From an uncultured Bacteroidales bacterium (lineage in GTDB: Bacteria; Bacteroidota; Bacteroidia; Bacteroidales; Bacteroidaceae), in contig CALKIW010000143.1 in NCBI GenBank assembly GCA_937995875.1, positions 1 through 43,029 on the forward strand: a DNA stretch of 43,029 nt, written 5' to 3'. Every line of letters begins with the position of its first letter. Position 1 is the stretch's first letter. This document shows, piece after piece, positions 40,334 through 43,029 of the stretch. The position numbers and the translations under genes were made by a program. The notes below the pieces were generated by a model, which was not told where the DNA came from, searched no databases, and was given only the letters and a program-made list of their open reading frames with translations.

Positions 40334-43029
40334 ATGACTGAAAAAAGGGTTTATCTTTTTGGAAATGGTAAGGCCGAGGGTAAGGCAGATATGAAAAATC
40401 TGCTTGGTGGCAAAGGTGCTAACTTGGCGGAAATGAACCTCATAGGGGTTCCGGTGCCTCCGGGCTTTACTATCACAACAGATGTGTGTAATGAATATTT
40501 TGAAAAGGGCAAGGAAAAAGTTGTTGCTCTGTTGAAAGATAGTGTTGTTAATGGTGTGAAGCATACAGAAGAGCTTATGGGCTTGAAATTTGGTGATGCT
40601 GAGAATCCATTATTATTGAGTGTTCGTTCCGGTGCTCGTGCATCTATGCCGGGCATGATGGATACTATCTTGAACCTCGGTCTAAATGATAAAGTTGTAC
40701 AAGGACTGGCTAAGAAAACGGATAACGAACGTTTTGCATACGACAGCTATCGTCGATTCGTACAGATGTACGGCGATGTGGTGATGGGCATGAAGCCAGT
40801 GAACAAGGAAGATATAGATCCGTTTGAAGCTATTATCCAAGAGATGAAGGCTGTTCGTGGCATTCAGTTGGATAATGAGATGACAGTAGACGAATTGAAG
40901 CAGCTGGTAGTGCTATTCAAAGAAGCTATCAAGAAGCAGACAGGTAAAGACTTTCCGGACGATCCGATGGAACAACTTTGGGGAGCCATCTGTGCCGTAT
41001 TTGATAGCTGGATGAATGAGCGTGCCATTCTCTATCGAAAGATGGAAGGAATACCTCAGGAATGGGGTACAGCCGTAACCATTATGGCTATGGTCTTTGG
41101 CAATATGGGTAACTCGTCGGCAACGGGAGTGTGCTTCAGCCGTGATGCAGCTACAGGCGAAAATTTGTTTAATGGCGAATATCTTGTAAATGCACAGGGT
41201 GAAGACGTTGTTGCCGGTACTCGCACTCCACAGCAGATTACCAAAGTAGGTTCCATGCGATGGGCTAAGTTGCAGAACATTGAAGAGAGTGTTCGAATAG
41301 AGAAATATCCGTCTATGGAAGAGACTATGCCTGAAATCTTTAAGCAGCTTAATGAGATACAGGCCAAGCTTGAAAACCACTATCATGATATGCAGGATAT
41401 GGAGTTTACTGTTCAAGACGGCAAACTTTGGTTTTTGCAGACGCGTAACGGAAAGCGCACGGGTACAGCTATGGTAAAGATAGCCATGGACTTGATGCAC
41501 GAGGGACAGATAGACGACAAAACTGCATTGCAGCGTTGCGACCCTAATAAGCTCGATGAGTTGCTGCACCCTGTTTTCGACAAAGAGGCTTTGGCTAAGG
41601 GTCGTGTGCTGACTCGCGGTCTCCCGGCTTCTCCCGGCGCAGCTTGTGGACAAATTGTATTTTTTGCCGATGATGCAGAAGCATGGCATGCTGATGGCAA
41701 GAGCGTGGTAATGGTTCGTATAGAAACGTCTCCTGAAGACCTTGCCGGTATGAGCGCAGCAGAAGGGATTTTAACTGCCAGAGGTGGTATGACCTCTCAT
41801 GCTGCGGTTGTGGCTCGCGGTATGGGCAAGTGCTGTGTCAGTGGTGCAGGAGCTATCAATATTGACTATAAGGCTCGCACAGTAGAAATAGACGGAACAG
41901 TGTTGAAGGAAGGTGACTATATTTCCTTGAACGGCTCTACTGGTGAAGTGTATTTTGGTGAAGTAAAAACTCGCCCGGCAGAGGTGACTGGCGAGTTTGC
42001 TGAGTTGATGTCACTATGTGAAAAATACACCAAACTGGTTGTTCGTACCAATGCAGACACGCCACGTGATGCAGAGGTTGCAAGAGCATTTGGTGCTGTG
42101 GGCATTGGCTTGTGTCGTACGGAACACATGTTCTTTGAGAATGAGAAGATTAAGTCGATGCGCGAGATGATATTGGCTGATACCAGAGAAGAGCGAGAGA
42201 AAGCGCTTGAAAAGCTCCTGCCTTATCAGAAACAAGATTTCTACGGCATCTTGAAATGTATGGATGGTATGCCTGTGAATATTCGCTTGCTCGACCCACC
42301 TTTGCATGAATTTATACCTCATGACCTTGCCGGTCAGGAAGCTATGGCTAAGGAAATGGGTGTGAGTGTTAGAAAAATCCAACAACGTGTGCAGGCTCTG
42401 AGTGAGAGCAATCCAATGTTGGGGCTTCGTGGCTGCCGTTTGGGCAACACATTCCCGGAAATCACAGCCATGCAGACGCGTGCTATTCTTGGCGCAGCTG
42501 TTCAGCTCAAGAAAGAGGGCTATGATCCTCGACCGGAAATTATGGTACCTTTGGTAGGTATGGTCAATGAGTTGGACGCACAGGAAAAGGTAATTCGTGA
42601 GACAGCAGAGTCACTCTTTGCAGAAGAAAAAGTTGAGATTCCGTTCAAGGTAGGTACCATGATAGAGATTCCCCGCGCAGCTTTGACGGCAGACAAAATT
42701 GCTGAAAAGGCAGAATACTTCAGCTTTGGTACGAATGATTTGACCCAAATGACCTTTGGTTACAGTCGCGATGATATAGCGAGCTTCCTGCCATCATATC
42801 TGGAAAAGAAAATTCTTGATGTAGACCCGTTCCAAGTACTTGACCCTGATGGAGTTGGTCAGTTAGTACAGATGGCAGTAGATAAGGGTCGCTCCGTTCG
42901 TAAGGATTTGAAGTGTGGAATTTGTGGAGAGCATGGTGGAGAGCCGTCATCGGTTAAGTTCTGTCACCGTGCAGGACTCAACTACGTGAGCTGTTCTCCG
43001 TTCCGAGTTCCTATTGCGCGTCTTGCTGC
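40334..43029 (+). CDS. ppdK: Pyruvate, phosphate dikinase (3' end cut by the window)
   Basis: The frame is open from the ATG at 40334 to the window edge, 898 full codons. The full-length protein is expected to be about 906 residues, so only a few C-terminal residues are missing. It interconverts pyruvate, ATP and Pi with phosphoenolpyruvate, AMP and PPi, an energy-saving glycolytic and gluconeogenic step in anaerobes. Landmarks: KNLLGGKGANLAEM and the ATP-grasp region with SVRSGARASMPGMMDTILNLG, the phosphohistidine in GGMTSHAAVVARGMGKCC (His489), and the PEP-binding domain with LCRTEHMFF, FGTNDLTQMTFGYSRDD and CGICGEHGGEP, whose catalytic Cys is present. Confidence 0.97.
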   Translation, partial: MTEKRVYLFGNGKAEGKADMKNLLGGKGANLAEMNLIGVPVPPGFTITTDVCNEYFEKGKEKVVALLKDSVVNGVKHTEELMGLKFGDAENPLLLSVRSGARASMPGMMDTILNLGLNDKVVQGLAKKTDNERFAYDSYRRFVQMYGDVVMGMKPVNKEDIDPFEAIIQEMKAVRGIQLDNEMTVDELKQLVVLFKEAIKKQTGKDFPDDPMEQLWGAICAVFDSWMNERAILYRKMEGIPQEWGTAVTIMAMVFGNMGNSSATGVCFSRDAATGENLFNGEYLVNAQGEDVVAGTRTPQQITKVGSMRWAKLQNIEESVRIEKYPSMEETMPEIFKQLNEIQAKLENHYHDMQDMEFTVQDGKLWFLQTRNGKRTGTAMVKIAMDLMHEGQIDDKTALQRCDPNKLDELLHPVFDKEALAKGRVLTRGLPASPGAACGQIVFFADDAEAWHADGKSVVMVRIETSPEDLAGMSAAEGILTARGGMTSHAAVVARGMGKCCVSGAGAINIDYKARTVEIDGTVLKEGDYISLNGSTGEVYFGEVKTRPAEVTGEFAELMSLCEKYTKLVVRTNADTPRDAEVARAFGAVGIGLCRTEHMFFENEKIKSMREMILADTREEREKALEKLLPYQKQDFYGILKCMDGMPVNIRLLDPPLHEFIPHDLAGQEAMAKEMGVSVRKIQQRVQALSESNPMLGLRGCRLGNTFPEITAMQTRAILGAAVQLKKEGYDPRPEIMVPLVGMVNELDAQEKVIRETAESLFAEEKVEIPFKVGTMIEIPRAALTADKIAEKAEYFSFGTNDLTQMTFGYSRDDIASFLPSYLEKKILDVDPFQVLDPDGVGQLVQMAVDKGRSVRKDLKCGICGEHGGEPSSVKFCHRAGLNYVSCSPFRVPIARLA

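Overview
The window is a chromosomal segment of a Bacteroidales bacterium, most likely Prevotella or a close relative. The evidence is the repeated TTTG-N18/20-TAnnTTTG promoter pattern, an UpxY-type NusG paralogue, a fused NfnAB oxidoreductase, a TonB receptor with a carboxypeptidase-like N-terminal domain, an OmpA-type porin, a Bacteroidales-type long GDP-fucose synthase and a secreted GH51 arabinofuranosidase. The genus is inferred. No tRNA, rRNA, CRISPR array, transposase or phage gene is visible.

Layout. 1-4.6 kb: a 740-bp non-coding stretch, serS and the fused nfnAB. 5-6.6 kb: a lipoprotein and a DUF975 membrane protein. 6.7-10.8 kb, minus strand: ilvE, then S8 protease-xseA-xseB. 10.9-13.7 kb: a MATE exporter, a cytidylate-kinase-like protein, a YfcE-like phosphodiesterase and a small protein resembling sigma-70 region 4. 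13.8-16.5 kb: an amino-sugar cassette (FdtA-like isomerase, GNAT/FemAB-like protein, DegT aminotransferase). 16.7-18.8 kb: topB. 19-20.5 kb: a two-gene regulatory module, a RIC-type hemerythrin fused to a LuxR DNA-binding domain plus a LuxR protein with a degenerate receiver. 21-22.1 kb, minus: low-molecular-weight tyrosine phosphatase and a HAD phosphatase. 22.5-27.6 kb: gmd, fcl, ugd and an upxY-like gene whose 5' end is frameshifted. 27.7-31.6 kb, minus: a TonB receptor and a FemAB-like protein. 31.7-33.5 kb: nitroreductase, kdsC-like and maf. 33.7-35.8 kb: groES-groEL with a strong terminator. 36-38.6 kb: GH51 arabinofuranosidase. 38.8-39.9 kb: OmpA-family protein. 40.3 kb to the edge: ppdK, cut by the window end.

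Most genes are housekeeping. A surface-glycan theme links FdtA/FdtB-like enzymes, gmd-fcl (GDP-fucose), ugd (UDP-glucuronate), KdsC (Kdo for LPS), UpxY and the two FemAB-like proteins. The most unusual items are (i) an in-frame insertion of about 50 codons, built from A/T-rich direct and inverted repeats, inside the DegT aminotransferase; (ii) a one-base frameshift at a T run at the start of upxY; (iii) the hemerythrin-LuxR/pseudo-receiver-LuxR pair, a candidate iron-, oxygen- or NO-responsive regulatory system; and (iv) several intergenic hairpin repeats that share words.
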